Below, piece after piece: positions 8,853-17,252 of a DNA stretch of 64,000 bases. The DNA lies in NCBI GenBank assembly GCA_024695465.1, contig JAILID010000019.1:21975-85974 (forward strand). Direction: 5' to 3'. Position 1 is the stretch's first letter. Every line of letters begins with the position of its first letter. Source of the stretch: Lachnospiraceae bacterium. GTDB taxonomy: Bacteria > Bacillota > Clostridia > Lachnospirales > Lachnospiraceae. Below the pieces are notes generated by a model. That model searched no databases. It was not told the origin of the DNA and saw only the letters and a program-made list of their open reading frames with translations. The translations under genes were made by a program, and so were the position numbers.

Positions 8853-9314
8853 TCAGGGCAGACGAAAGCTGTCGGGCAGGAGATCTTTCAGGCGGCTCAC
8901 CTTGATATCCTTGCTTCCGAGCATGATTACCTCAAAATCCGGGCTGCAGAATTCCGCCATAACCTGGCGGCAGGCCCCGCAGGGCAGGCAGTAGTCCGTT
9001 ACAACTCCGTTCTTTCCGCCGACAATGGCGATTGCGTCAAAATGGCGGCAGCCGTCGGCCGCGGCATTGAAGAAAGCCGTCCGCTCCGCGCAATTGGTCA
9101 GCGAATAGGAAGCGTTTTCCACATTGCAGCCGACATAGATCTTCCCGTTTTTCCCGGCAAGCGCCGCCCCCACCGCAAACCCGCTGTAGGGCGCGTAGGC
9201 GTTCTTCATTGCCTGGACCGCAGTCCTGATCAGGCGGTCGTAATAAGACTGCTTTACCCCTCCCGTTTCCTTTTTCAGTTGTTCTTCCAGTCTTTTTTTT
9301 GCTTCAGCACTCAT
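8853..9314 (-). CDS. cdd: Cytidine deaminase
   Basis: Converts cytidine and deoxycytidine to uridine and deoxyuridine. The zinc site is visible as NCAERTAFF (Cys75, catalytic Glu77) and PCGACRQV (Cys112, Cys115), with the substrate loop NVENASYSLT before it. The 153-aa protein has about 20 extra, lysine-rich N-terminal residues compared with the usual start; no internal Met offers a shorter start. It sits 19 bases downstream of deoD in the nucleoside-salvage operon udp-deoD-cdd. Confidence 0.95.
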   Translation of the reverse strand: MSAEAKKRLEEQLKKETGGVKQSYYDRLIRTAVQAMKNAYAPYSGFAVGAALAGKNGKIYVGCNVENASYSLTNCAERTAFFNAAADGCRHFDAIAIVGGKNGVVTDYCLPCGACRQVMAEFCSPDFEVIMLGSKDIKVSRLKDLLPDSFRLP

Positions 9315-9333
9315 TTTTTCTCCTTCTTAATTC

Positions 9334-10068
9334 TCAGTCACCCAGTTCCGCCGCTGCCGCAAGCGCAAGCTCCATCATCTGGGTAAAGCTGACTTCCCTT
9401 TCTTTTGAGGAAAGTGATTTTCCCGAATAGATCTCATCCGAGATCGTAAACATGCCCAGCGCCTTCTTTCCGGCCCTGGCCGCATTCATATAAAGCGCAG
9501 CGGTCTCCATCTCAACGCAGAGGACTCCCATCTTCTTCCAGCCGTCATTCGCATGAGGATCGTCGTTATAGAAGGCGTCAGACGAAAGCACGTTTCCGAC
9601 CTTTACCTCCGTCCCGAGCCGCCCGGCGGCAGACGCCGCCCCGGCGAGAAGTTCCCAGCTGGCTATCGGGGCGAACACGCCGCCCAGGCCGTATTGCTCC
9701 GCCCAGGCAGAAGTGGTGGAAGCGCCCTCCGCCAGGACGATGTCCCGGATATGAACCTCCCCGGAAAGGGCTCCGGCGGAACCGATCCGAATCAGATTCT
9801 CACAGCCGTAGAAATGCATCAGCTCATAGGAATAAATTCCCATCGAAGGCATCCCCATCCCGGTTCCCATCACGGAGACCGGATGTCCCTTAAAGCTTCC
9901 GGTATAACCCAGGACATTGCGGACAGAAGTTACCAGCCTCGCGTTGTCAAGAAAGGTCTCCGCAATGAATTTGGCCCTTAAAGGGTCGCCCGGCAGCAAA
10001 ACCGTTTTCGCGAAATCCCCCTCCGCGGCGGAGATATGGGGCGTAGGAATTTTTTTATTATCCGGCAT
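9334..10068 (-). CDS. deoD: Purine nucleoside phosphorylase, DeoD type
   Basis: Phosphorolysis of purine (deoxy)nucleosides to base plus (deoxy)ribose 1-phosphate. The 244-aa sequence has the family's [22 protein letters not shown] start, the phosphate-site region [10 protein letters not shown] and the sugar-site VEMETAALY. Its start lies inside the end of udp (11-base overlap), so translation is likely coupled. With cdd and udp it makes a complete small salvage module. Confidence 0.95.
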   Translation of the reverse strand: MPDNKKIPTPHISAAEGDFAKTVLLPGDPLRAKFIAETFLDNARLVTSVRNVLGYTGSFKGHPVSVMGTGMGMPSMGIYSYELMHFYGCENLIRIGSAGALSGEVHIRDIVLAEGASTTSAWAEQYGLGGVFAPIASWELLAGAASAAGRLGTEVKVGNVLSSDAFYNDDPHANDGWKKMGVLCVEMETAALYMNAARAGKKALGMFTISDEIYSGKSLSSKEREVSFTQMMELALAAAAELGD

Positions 10069-10846
10069 TTTTATCCCCCTCTTCCTTTATCAAAAGCCTG
10101 ATCGCCTCGATTGCGGTAAGGATCGCCCGGCTGCTGTCCCGGACAATCGGATTGGAAAGCCCCTTTTTCGCCCTCTCCTGGTTGGCCATGACGAGGAACA
10201 CAGCCCCCACCCGGACCCGGCGGAAGGCGCCGGCGATGAAGAGAGCCGCGCTTTCCATCTCCGAGGCAAGGCAGCCCATCCGCTTGTATGCCTCCCAGCG
10301 GCCAAGAAGCTCTCCGGAAACCGGCATCGTTTCCGGCGCATGCTGTCCGTAAAATGAATCCTTGCTCTGTACGACCCCTGCATGACAGGGAAATGAAAGG
10401 CTCTTCGCCGCCCTGATAAGGGCGCCGGTCACCTCGTAATCCGAGACGGCAGGATATTCCAGCGGCGCATACTCCCGGCTTGTTCCCTCCATCCGGACAG
10501 CGCCCGTCGCCGCCACCAGATCTCCCCCGACGACCTCTTCCGCGATTCCTCCGCAGGTACCGACCCTGATGAAAGTCCGGGCCCCGCATTGAACCAGCTC
10601 CTCCAGGGCAATCGCCGCGGAAGGTCCCCCGATTCCCGTGGAGGTAACGGACACCAGCTTTCCATCCAGATAACCGGAGTAGGTCGTAAATTCCCGGTTG
10701 CGGGCAATCAGTTTCCGATCCTCAAAATGCTCGGCAATGGCCTCACAGCGGCCCGGATCTCCGGGCAGGATCACATAGGAGCCGATCTCCCCGGGAGCCG
10801 TCCCGATATGATAAAGACGCCTGGCATCTGCAGAATAATTGATCAT
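10058..10846 (-). CDS. udp: Uridine phosphorylase-type nucleoside phosphorylase
   Basis: NP-I family phosphorylase that splits uridine to uracil and ribose 1-phosphate. The 262-aa protein carries [10 protein letters not shown] (phosphate site), [24 protein letters not shown] and [10 protein letters not shown] (ribose site). First gene of the udp-deoD-cdd-GH2 unit, with GAAAGGAG ahead of the ATG. Uracil set free here fits with the uracil permease gene 2 kb away. Substrate preference (uridine versus other pyrimidine nucleosides) is inferred from the family only. Confidence 0.9.
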   Translation of the reverse strand: MINYSADARRLYHIGTAPGEIGSYVILPGDPGRCEAIAEHFEDRKLIARNREFTTYSGYLDGKLVSVTSTGIGGPSAAIALEELVQCGARTFIRVGTCGGIAEEVVGGDLVAATGAVRMEGTSREYAPLEYPAVSDYEVTGALIRAAKSLSFPCHAGVVQSKDSFYGQHAPETMPVSGELLGRWEAYKRMGCLASEMESAALFIAGAFRRVRVGAVFLVMANQERAKKGLSNPIVRDSSRAILTAIEAIRLLIKEEGDKNAG

Positions 10847-10931
10847 ACGCAGCTCCTTTCAGACATATTCGCGCTTCTCAGATCCGCGCGGAACAGATCA
10901 TTCCATCCGGCGGATTATTTCTTTACATTTT

Positions 10932-10960
10932 ATTGTAGCACATTTCCCGGCGCTTGTCTC
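10932..10960 (-). promoter_or_regulatory. Promoter of the udp-deoD-cdd operon
   Basis: On the minus strand GAGACA (10960-10955), a 17-base spacer ending in TGC, then TACAAT (10937-10932): a weak -35 with an extended -10. It leaves a leader of roughly 80 bases before udp. Confidence 0.55.
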
Positions 10961-10976
10961 GAAAAACTCACATTTT

Positions 10977-11624
10977 TCACAAACCATTCCGGGCACACAC
11001 GTCAAAAAGACAGCATTTTTCACAGCAAGGCCGGGTCCTTGCCGTGCAGACAGCCCGTCCATGCTCGACGAAGCGATGACACAGCTGGTTCCCTTCTTCC
11101 GGAGGAACGATTTTCCAAAGCGCCATCTCCACTTTTTTCGGGTCCTTCGTCCCCTCTACCAGGCCGATCCGGCCGCAAAGCCGGATGCAATGCGTGTCCG
11201 TCACGATGGCCGGCTTCCCGAATACATCCCCCATGATCAGATTGGCGCTCTTCCTCCCCACGCCCGGAAGAGAAAGAAGCTCCTCGAAGCGATCCGGCAC
11301 CTTTCCCCCATACCTTTCCTTAAGCACCCGCATGCAGGCGGATATATCCCTGGCCTTACTCCTGCCGAGGCCGCAGGGACGAACGATTTCCTCGATATCG
11401 GAGGGCTCCGCTCCTGCCAGGGCCTCCACATCCGGAAACTTCGCGTAGAGCTCCTTCACAACCACATTGACCCGGGCGTCTGTACACTGGGCCGCCAGAC
11501 GAACCGAAACCAGAAGCTTCCAGGCCTCATCGTAGTCCAGCGTACAGGCGACATCCGGATACTCTTTCTTCAGACGTTCAATAACCGCAAAAGCCAGTTC
11601 CTTTTTCTCCACTTTTTCCTCCAA
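10977..11624 (-). CDS. nth: Endonuclease III (DNA glycosylase/AP lyase)
   Basis: Removes oxidised pyrimidines in base excision repair and nicks the AP site. At 215 aa it has the usual length. The helix-hairpin-helix is LPGVGRKSA (residues 119-127) with catalytic Lys125; the activating Asp143 is in VTDTHCIRL; and a C-terminal cysteine cluster (Cys193-Cys210) forms the 4Fe-4S site. It appears monocistronic. Confidence 0.96.
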   Translation of the reverse strand: MEEKVEKKELAFAVIERLKKEYPDVACTLDYDEAWKLLVSVRLAAQCTDARVNVVVKELYAKFPDVEALAGAEPSDIEEIVRPCGLGRSKARDISACMRVLKERYGGKVPDRFEELLSLPGVGRKSANLIMGDVFGKPAIVTDTHCIRLCGRIGLVEGTKDPKKVEMALWKIVPPEEGNQLCHRFVEHGRAVCTARTRPCCEKCCLFDVCARNGL

Positions 11625-11696
11625 TCTTAATACAATATTTCCCGGAAAATGAAATGCCGGAAAGCCCTGCGCGCCCGCAAGTCCGGCAAAATGAAA

Positions 11697-11729
11697 GGGA
11701 GAGACGACCGCCGGACAGCCCTCTCTCCC
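11697..11729 (-). terminator. Terminator after the ketopantoate-reductase-like gene
   Basis: GGGAGAGA (11697-11704) pairs with TCTCTCCC (11722-11729); on the minus strand the stem is followed by TTTCATTTT. It lies just beyond the stop at 11753. Confidence 0.6.
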
Positions 11730-11752
11730 CTATAAGCAGCGTAAAATGATTG

Positions 11753-12688
11753 TCAGTGAATATGGTAGCGCTCCTCGATACCCTCAGCCGCCATCTCGTA
11801 AGCCGGCATCGAAACCCTGTACTTTTTCCCCAGGCGCAGGACTTCGAAAAGAAGGGCGTCGATCTCCGACGTCCTTCCCGCCGTCACGTCCCGCTGCATG
11901 GAAGTCGTCGCCGAAGGAAGGAGACCGTCCATGATCTCCAGATTCATTTTCACGTAATCATCCTCAAAAGGACATCCCATGGCAAAGGCCAGCGTCATGA
12001 TCTCCCGGATCATGGTCATGAACATGGTGCGGGGTTCTCCGGGCTTCTGGAAGTCCCCGGCCGCCGCCCCGTAAAAGAGTCCCGCAGTCCCGGCCGGCGA
12101 GACATAAGAAAACTTTTCAAAAATATCCCGCTCGATCGTCTCCGTAAACTTCACGTCCAGTCCCCGGCTCTTCATATCTTCCGATACCAGAAAAGGGATT
12201 TCCCGCTTATCTTTCTCGTTCTGCATACCGAAGGCCACCCGGACAAGTTTTCCGTGCTGTTCGACATAGCCGGGTTCGGAAATATTCGCGGAAACATAGA
12301 TAAGCCCTCCCGGCACCGTATATTCCGGCAAATCCTCCCTTACTTTCCGACTGGAAATCAACCCGTTCAGAAGAGGGATCACGATCGTGCTTCTCTTGGA
12401 AACGCTCCTTATAAATGAGTAACAGTCCTTAAGCGAATAATCTTTCACGCACAGAAAAATAACATCCGGCCGCTCCGAATAGTGCTGCATGTCCGTTGCT
12501 TTGATCTTCAGGCATTCCGAAGTCCTGTTCCAGGGTCTGCGGATCGTAAGTCCGTTCGCCCGGATCGCCCTCAGATGTTCTCCCCTGGCAATCGAGGTTA
12601 CATAGAGACCCGCCCTGGTCATATCATGGGCCAGAACCCCGCCGGAGCCGCCGGCTCCGATAATCAGATAATTATATTGTTTTGCCAT
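11753..12688 (-). CDS. Ketopantoate reductase family (ApbA/PanE) oxidoreductase
   Basis: NADPH-dependent reductase-like protein of about 311 aa. The N-terminal Rossmann fold has YLIIGAGGSGGVLAHDM; IFLCVKDYSLKDC and PLLNGLIS are family motifs; and the C-terminal helical domain contains FSYVSPAGTAGLFYGA and TSMQRDV with the Lys/Ser/Glu-type active-site region. No other pantothenate gene is nearby, so it may reduce another 2-keto acid, as many paralogues do. Possible starts are GTG 12700, ATG 12697 and ATG 12688; the last gives the usual MAKQYNYLIIG start and the best spacing to AGAAGTG. Confidence 0.82.
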   Translation of the reverse strand: MAKQYNYLIIGAGGSGGVLAHDMTRAGLYVTSIARGEHLRAIRANGLTIRRPWNRTSECLKIKATDMQHYSERPDVIFLCVKDYSLKDCYSFIRSVSKRSTIVIPLLNGLISSRKVREDLPEYTVPGGLIYVSANISEPGYVEQHGKLVRVAFGMQNEKDKREIPFLVSEDMKSRGLDVKFTETIERDIFEKFSYVSPAGTAGLFYGAAAGDFQKPGEPRTMFMTMIREIMTLAFAMGCPFEDDYVKMNLEIMDGLLPSATTSMQRDVTAGRTSEIDALLFEVLRLGKKYRVSMPAYEMAAEGIEERYHIH

Positions 12689-12833
12689 ATCTGACATCAC
12701 TTCTTTTCATCATTTTTGTCTTTTATTTTAATACGTTTTCATGATTCTGACAAGTGTTTCATCCTTTTCCTTAAATACATACGGATTATTATAGTCCGTT
12801 CTAAACGTCTGCTGAAATCCGCCTTCTTTTTTC

Positions 12834-12862
12834 TTTACATTTCCGCCTCATGGTGCTATTCT
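12834..12862 (+). promoter_or_regulatory. Promoter of the uracil/xanthine permease gene
   Basis: TTTACA (12834-12839), 17-base spacer, TATTCT (12857-12862), about 50 bases before the ATG. A small TTGC/GCAA hairpin follows at about 12881-12892. No purine, PRPP or PyrR-type leader structure was recognised. Confidence 0.55.
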
Positions 12863-12910
12863 TCAAAGGACGCAAATAAATTGCTTACGCAACATGAGGA
12901 GGGATTTATT

Positions 12911-14290
12911 ATGAATGAAAATGAGGTCAAAAAAAGCGGCGCCATCTATGACGCGTCAAAACTCGGCATCCCCAAAATGCTTCTTCTCGGTCTCCAGCAC
13001 ATGTTCGCCATGTTCGGCGCCACCATTCTCGTGCCGATCCTGGTCAATTCCTACTTTCACGGGGAAGGGCTTTCCGTCCAGGTAACGCTTTTCATGGCCG
13101 GAGTCGGCACGCTCTTCTTCCACATCTGCTCGAAAATGAAAGTACCGGCCTTCCTGGGATCTTCCTTCGCTTTCCTCGGAGGCTTTGCCACGGTCGCCGA
13201 GCTCAACACCGGGATCTTTGCCGATATGACCTACGGGGAAAAGCTTCCTTACGCCTGCGGCGGCGTAGTGGTAGCCGGCTTCTTCTACCTGATTCTTGCC
13301 GTCGTCATCCGCCTGATCGGAGTACACAAGGTCATGCGCTTCCTGCCTCCGGTCGTAACGGGTCCGATCATCATCTGCATCGGCCTCTCGCTGGCCTCTT
13401 CCGCAATCTCCAACGCGCAGACCAACTGGTTTATCGCCCTCATCGCTCTGGCCACGATCATCATCTTCAACGTCTGGGGCCGGGGAATGTTCAAGATCAT
13501 ACCGATCCTGATGGGCGTCGTCATCTCCTATCTGGCGGCCCTGCTCATGCATCTGGCCGGCATGTCCAATCCGGATGGAAGCGCGATCCTCGACTTTACC
13601 GCTTCAGCCTCCGCTTCCTGGATCGGCCTGCCGGATTTCCAGCTCTGCAAGTTCAACATCACCTCCATTCTTGTCATGGCGCCGATTGCGCTCGCCACCA
13701 TGATGGAGCATGTCGGCGATATCTCGGCCATCTCGGCAACGGTAGGCGCCAATTTCCTTGAAGACCCCGGTCTTCACCGCACGCTGGTCGGCGACGGTCT
13801 CGCGACCTCCCTTTCCGCCATGTTCGGCGGCCCGGCCAACACCACCTACGGAGAGAACACCGGCGTCCTGGAGCTTTCCAGGGTTTTTGATCCCAAGGTC
13901 ATCCGCATCGCGGCGGCTTACGCCATCGTGCTCTCCTTTGTCCCGAAATTCGCGGGCCTGATCTCCTCGCTTCCGGCTTCGATCATCGGCGGCGTCAGCT
14001 TCATCCTCTACGGAATGATTTCCGCCATCGGTATCCGCAACGTCGTGGAGAACAAAGTCGATCTGACCAGGAGCCGCAACCTCATCATCGCGGCGGTCAT
14101 CCTCGTCTGCGGGCTCGGCTTCTCAGGCGGCCTCACCTTTACGGTCGGCGGCACTTCAATCACCCTGACCAGCCTGGCCATCGCCTCCATCGCCGGCATC
14201 CTGCTGAACGCCATTCTTCCGGGAAATGATTACCAGTTCGGCGTCAACCCCAAGGGCGACCAGTCAAGAGGCGTGAGCGTCCGCTCCTGA
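12911..14290 (+). CDS. uraA: Uracil/xanthine permease (NCS2 family)
   Basis: Nucleobase:cation symporter in the cytoplasmic membrane, 459 aa, with about 14 transmembrane segments. NCS2 hallmarks are GLQHMFAMFGATILVP near the start, LGSSFAFLGG, and the motif with the substrate glutamates in MMEHVGDISAISATVG and GPANTTYGENTGVL. The UraA/PyrP-like TYGEN suggests uracil rather than xanthine. The ATG at 12911 has AGGAGGG upstream; the open frame continues 65 codons upstream but contains the promoter. It likely imports uracil, complementing the salvage operon to its left. Confidence 0.92.
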   Translation: MNENEVKKSGAIYDASKLGIPKMLLLGLQHMFAMFGATILVPILVNSYFHGEGLSVQVTLFMAGVGTLFFHICSKMKVPAFLGSSFAFLGGFATVAELNTGIFADMTYGEKLPYACGGVVVAGFFYLILAVVIRLIGVHKVMRFLPPVVTGPIIICIGLSLASSAISNAQTNWFIALIALATIIIFNVWGRGMFKIIPILMGVVISYLAALLMHLAGMSNPDGSAILDFTASASASWIGLPDFQLCKFNITSILVMAPIALATMMEHVGDISAISATVGANFLEDPGLHRTLVGDGLATSLSAMFGGPANTTYGENTGVLELSRVFDPKVIRIAAAYAIVLSFVPKFAGLISSLPASIIGGVSFILYGMISAIGIRNVVENKVDLTRSRNLIIAAVILVCGLGFSGGLTFTVGGTSITLTSLAIASIAGILLNAILPGNDYQFGVNPKGDQSRGVSVRS

Positions 14291-14329
14291 AACCGCTTCC
14301 GTGAGGGAAGCCCCTTATGCTTATAAAGC

Positions 14330-14367
14330 AAGCCATCCTGAAGCTTCCCTCAGGATGGCTTATTTTT
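14330..14367 (+). terminator. Bidirectional terminator between uraA and the U32 gene
   Basis: AGCCATCCTGA (14331-14341) pairs with TCAGGATGGCT (14350-14360) around eight bases, then TATTTTT. It overlaps the end of the oppositely oriented U32 gene. Confidence 0.7.
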
Positions 14368-15582
14368 CTGTCTTATGATATCCCAGGCCTCCGCCCGGGC
14401 GTCAAGCAGGACGTGAAGTTCCTCCTTCGGGTGGGGCGCGGAAGGCATTTCATTTCCCGAAGCGCCGCGAATCGACAGGACCTTCGTCTCAGCGTTCCGC
14501 CCGTCCGGCTTCATGATCTCAACCGTATCTCCCACGGAAAACTTATTTTTCTGTCCGAAGACCGCCCGGCCCTCCGCATCCTCTCCCTGAACAATTCCCA
14601 GGAAGCGATACTCGTTGACGTAAGTGCTCTCGCCGTAGATCTGATCCGCTTCCGAAGGCTTTCCGTAGTAGAAGCCCGTCGTAAACTGCCGGTAGGTGCA
14701 GGCCGCGATCTGTTCCCGGTACCAGGGCAGGCGGGACTTATAAAGCGCCGGATCCTCCTCGTACTCCCTCATAGCGATCTTATAAGTCCTGGCCGCGGAA
14801 GCGACATAGAGCGCCGTCTTCATGCGGCCCTCCACCTTGAAGCTGTCGATTCCCGCCTCATAGAGATCCGGCAGATGGTCAACCATCATGAGATCCTTCG
14901 AATTAAAGATATAGCTGCCCCGCTCGTTTTCCTCCAAAGGCATATAAAGTCCCGGCCTCGTCTCCTCCACAAGCGCGTATTTCCAGCGGCAGGGATGTGT
15001 GCAGAGTCCCTGATTGGCGTCCCTGCCCGTCAGGTAATTCGACAGCAGGCATCTGCCCGAATAGGAGATGCACATGGCGCCGTGGACGAAAGCCTCGATC
15101 TCCAGATCCTCCGGGATCCGGTCCCGGATCTCCCGGATCTCTTTCAGCGTCAGCTCCCTTGCGGTCACGATCCGCCGGGCCCCCAGCTCATACCAGAAAC
15201 GGCAGGTCTCGTAATTCGTCGAATTGGCCTGGGTGCTGATATGGATATCGATTTCCGGCATCAGCTTCCGGGCCAGGAGAAAGATTCCGGGATCCGCCAC
15301 CAGAACGGCGTCGGGCTTCATTTCCCGAAGCTCCTCAAAATAAGCCTCCGCCTCCGCAAGATCGGCGTTGTGGGCGAAGATATTAGCTGTCACGTAGACC
15401 TTGACGCCCCGGGCGCGGGCAAAAGCGATGCCTTCCCGCATCTCCTCCCCTGTAAAGTTTTTGGCTTTGGCCCGCAGGCTCATAACTTCCCCGCCCAGAT
15501 AGACCGCATCCGCCCCGTAGAGGACGGCAATCTTCAGCACTTCAAGGCTTCCCGCCGGAATCAACAGCTCCGGATGTCTCAT
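14350..15582 (-). CDS. Peptidase U32 family protein, TrhP-like (tRNA U34 hydroxylation)
   Basis: A 410-aa U32-family protein. Members such as E. coli TrhP (YegQ) and Bacillus YrrN/YrrO are needed for 5-hydroxylation of U34 in tRNA; others were named collagenases. Visible hallmarks are PELLIPAGSLEVLKIAVLYGADAVYLGG at the N-terminus, HISTQANSTN, and the family signature VHGAMCISYSGRCLLSNYLTGRDANQGLCTHPCRW with several conserved cysteines (possible Fe-S ligands). The start at 15582 follows GGGAGGAGA; the open frame continues 58 codons upstream inside the methyltransferase gene, whose end it overlaps by 41 bases. The direct link to TrmR supports the tRNA role. Confidence 0.87.
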   Translation of the reverse strand: MRHPELLIPAGSLEVLKIAVLYGADAVYLGGEVMSLRAKAKNFTGEEMREGIAFARARGVKVYVTANIFAHNADLAEAEAYFEELREMKPDAVLVADPGIFLLARKLMPEIDIHISTQANSTNYETCRFWYELGARRIVTARELTLKEIREIRDRIPEDLEIEAFVHGAMCISYSGRCLLSNYLTGRDANQGLCTHPCRWKYALVEETRPGLYMPLEENERGSYIFNSKDLMMVDHLPDLYEAGIDSFKVEGRMKTALYVASAARTYKIAMREYEEDPALYKSRLPWYREQIAACTYRQFTTGFYYGKPSEADQIYGESTYVNEYRFLGIVQGEDAEGRAVFGQKNKFSVGDTVEIMKPDGRNAETKVLSIRGASGNEMPSAPHPKEELHVLLDARAEAWDIIRQKNKPS

Positions 15583-16285
15583 TCCATCTCCTCCCGCCGC
15601 AGCAGGAAGGCTCTCCCGCTGCCTCATGATTCCTGACGCTGACTGCCAGACCGTCTCCGATCGGAAGCAGCATCGTAGTAAGCGCGTCGTTGTGGGTGAT
15701 CTCCCACAGATACTCCCGCATCCTTTTATAGATCGTCCGGTTGCGCCTGGAAACAAGATAATGGGATTCCAGAATCATCCCCTCCTGAAGGACATTGTCG
15801 GAGATCAGGATGCCTCCCGGCGCCAGCAGCCTCATGATTTCCGGCAGAAAATGAAGATACTGGCCCTTTGCCGCGTCCATGAAAATGAAGGGATAGCTTC
15901 CTTCCAGCTTCGGCAGCTCTTCCCCGGCGTCCCCGAAGACAAGTCTGACCCGTCTCCCTTCCGGGGTCCTCCCGAAATTCTCCCTGGCTGCCCGGACTCT
16001 TTTCCCGTAATTCTCGATCGTTGTGATCTCGGCAGCGGAATGCCGCAGCATATAGAGAGCCGAGTAACCGACCGCGGTCCCGATTTCCAGGATCCGGTCC
16101 GGGTCTTTCATTTTCAAAAATGTCCGCAGCAGCGCTTCCGTCTCCGGACGAATGATCGGAACCCGGTCCCTTTCGGCTTCTTCCCGGATCTTCCAAAGCA
16201 GAGGATCTCTTTCCGGCTCCATGGACATAAGAAAGGTCCGCATCCGTTCCGGATCGAATCCGAAGACGCCTTCCCTCTCAGCCAT
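15542..16285 (-). CDS. trmR: SAM-dependent O-methyltransferase, TrmR-like
   Basis: Class I methyltransferase of 247 aa. ILEIGTAVGYSALYM is SAM motif I (about 66-80), ITTIENYGKR motif II, FIFMDAAKGQY the metal-site region, and ILISDNVLQEG follows. Bacillus TrmR (YrrM) methylates 5-hydroxyuridine 34 in tRNA. Here the gene lies directly upstream of a U32/TrhP-like gene and downstream of an MltG-like gene, the same order as Bacillus yrrL-yrrM-yrrN, which supports this role over a catechol methyltransferase. It overlaps the preceding gene by eight bases. The C-terminal 25 residues (Cys-Cys-Gly-Gly, Trp) overlap the U32 gene and look unconserved. Confidence 0.85.
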   Translation of the reverse strand: MAEREGVFGFDPERMRTFLMSMEPERDPLLWKIREEAERDRVPIIRPETEALLRTFLKMKDPDRILEIGTAVGYSALYMLRHSAAEITTIENYGKRVRAARENFGRTPEGRRVRLVFGDAGEELPKLEGSYPFIFMDAAKGQYLHFLPEIMRLLAPGGILISDNVLQEGMILESHYLVSRRNRTIYKRMREYLWEITHNDALTTMLLPIGDGLAVSVRNHEAAGEPSCCGGRRWNETSGAVDSGGKP

Positions 16286-16700
16286 CCTCCGTCTCCCTCG
16301 GAGGCTGTCCCTCCGTATTGACGCCGGCCAGGATCTCCAGGATCTGCGTAGGCGTCTGAGACGTATTCAGGATAAAGCTTCCGGAGAGCAGCTCCCCGTG
16401 ATAGGGAGACAATCTCTCCTGGGCAATAAACACATAAACGTCCCTGATAAGACCCTGCCTTTTCAGCTCCGCCCCGATATCCCGGACCGAATAATCCTCC
16501 GGAAGCTCCACCGGGATATCCCTGCCCGGAGCCGCCTCCATCCCCTGCTCGTTAAAGAGCAGGTAGCCGAAATTCCGAACCGTTTTCGCCATAAAGATGA
16601 GCGAAAGGACGAGGACCGAGATGATCATAAGCCTTAAGACGGCGCTGAATCCGCTTATCAGGATCCCGGCCCCGTCAATCCTTTTTCTATCTTCCTCCAT
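16278..16700 (-). CDS. MltG-like membrane protein lacking the catalytic domain
   Basis: A 140-aa protein with an N-terminal cytoplasmic stretch, one transmembrane helix (about residues 21-40) and an extracytoplasmic LysM-like segment VELPEDYSVRDIGAELKRQGLIRDVYVFIAQER...LLSGSFILNTSQTPTQILEIL. This matches the first third of endolytic transglycosylase MltG (YceG/YrrL, about 340 aa or more). The catalytic domain is absent, and the stop is followed at once by trmR, so this is not a local frameshift. Short forms of this kind recur in Clostridia as far as I know. Position matches yrrL in Bacillus. It may bind or position peptidoglycan enzymes; lytic activity is not expected. Confidence 0.75.
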   Translation of the reverse strand: MEEDRKRIDGAGILISGFSAVLRLMIISVLVLSLIFMAKTVRNFGYLLFNEQGMEAAPGRDIPVELPEDYSVRDIGAELKRQGLIRDVYVFIAQERLSPYHGELLSGSFILNTSQTPTQILEILAGVNTEGQPPRETEDG

Positions 16701-16718
16701 TCATGTCCTCCAAAACCA

Positions 16719-17060
16719 TCATCCGAGATCCGGCACCCGGATACCGATTGAGCTTACAATCTCCTTGTAGATATCCCGAACCTCCTGACAAAGTTCCGCT
16801 TCCGCCTCCAGATAGGCGTTCACCTGGGGAATCTTCTGCATTTCCCGATACTCTCTTGAAAGCTCCTCGCTTCTTTCCAGGAGTTCGTCTCCATCGGAAT
16901 CGGAATACATGGCCACAATATCGCTCCTTAAGCTGTCGAGCTGCTTCATCGTACCCGGATAAGCTTTCAGCGACTGTTCGCAGGCAAGGTAATGAAGATA
17001 GATATCGCTCTGCCGGATACTTTCCACCAACTGAATCGTACTCTTTTCTATAGCGTCCAT
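16719..17060 (-). CDS. YlbF/YmcA family regulator
   Basis: A 113-aa all-helical, charged protein of the YlbF/YmcA (RicA/RicF-like) family. In Bacillus these proteins form a complex with an Fe-S cluster that steers RNase Y processing, competence and biofilm regulation. Family features are the N-terminal QLVESIRQSDIYLHYLACEQSLKAYP and the C-terminal EAELCQEVRDIYKEIV. Location next to the RNase J gene fits a role in RNA turnover, which is inference. Confidence 0.82.
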   Translation of the reverse strand: MDAIEKSTIQLVESIRQSDIYLHYLACEQSLKAYPGTMKQLDSLRSDIVAMYSDSDGDELLERSEELSREYREMQKIPQVNAYLEAEAELCQEVRDIYKEIVSSIGIRVPDLG

Positions 17061-17252
17061 AACATGCTCCCGTGTCGTCTGCCGTAAATCCGATGCTCTT
17101 ACGGCTTTAATTAAAAGGCTCGCAGATCCGTTTCACAGCAAAAGCCCTCTCAATGCCGTCTGCCGGAAACGCTCCGCAGGGACTGCAGGGGTCCGCAAGT
17201 CTGTTCCCGCGCAGACAGCAGGAAAAAGAACCTGGTTTTCCGTTTCCCGTCC

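Noticed and set aside
12700-12910. Purine or other riboswitch before the nucleobase permease
   Set aside because: No conserved riboswitch core was recognised; the promoter lies only about 50 bases before the start.
12956-13552. 198-codon minus-strand frame inside the permease gene
   Set aside because: Charged, repetitive antisense of a membrane protein; no ribosome binding site.
14317-15636. 439-codon + strand frame over the U32 gene
   Set aside because: Antisense shadow; begins inside a terminator.
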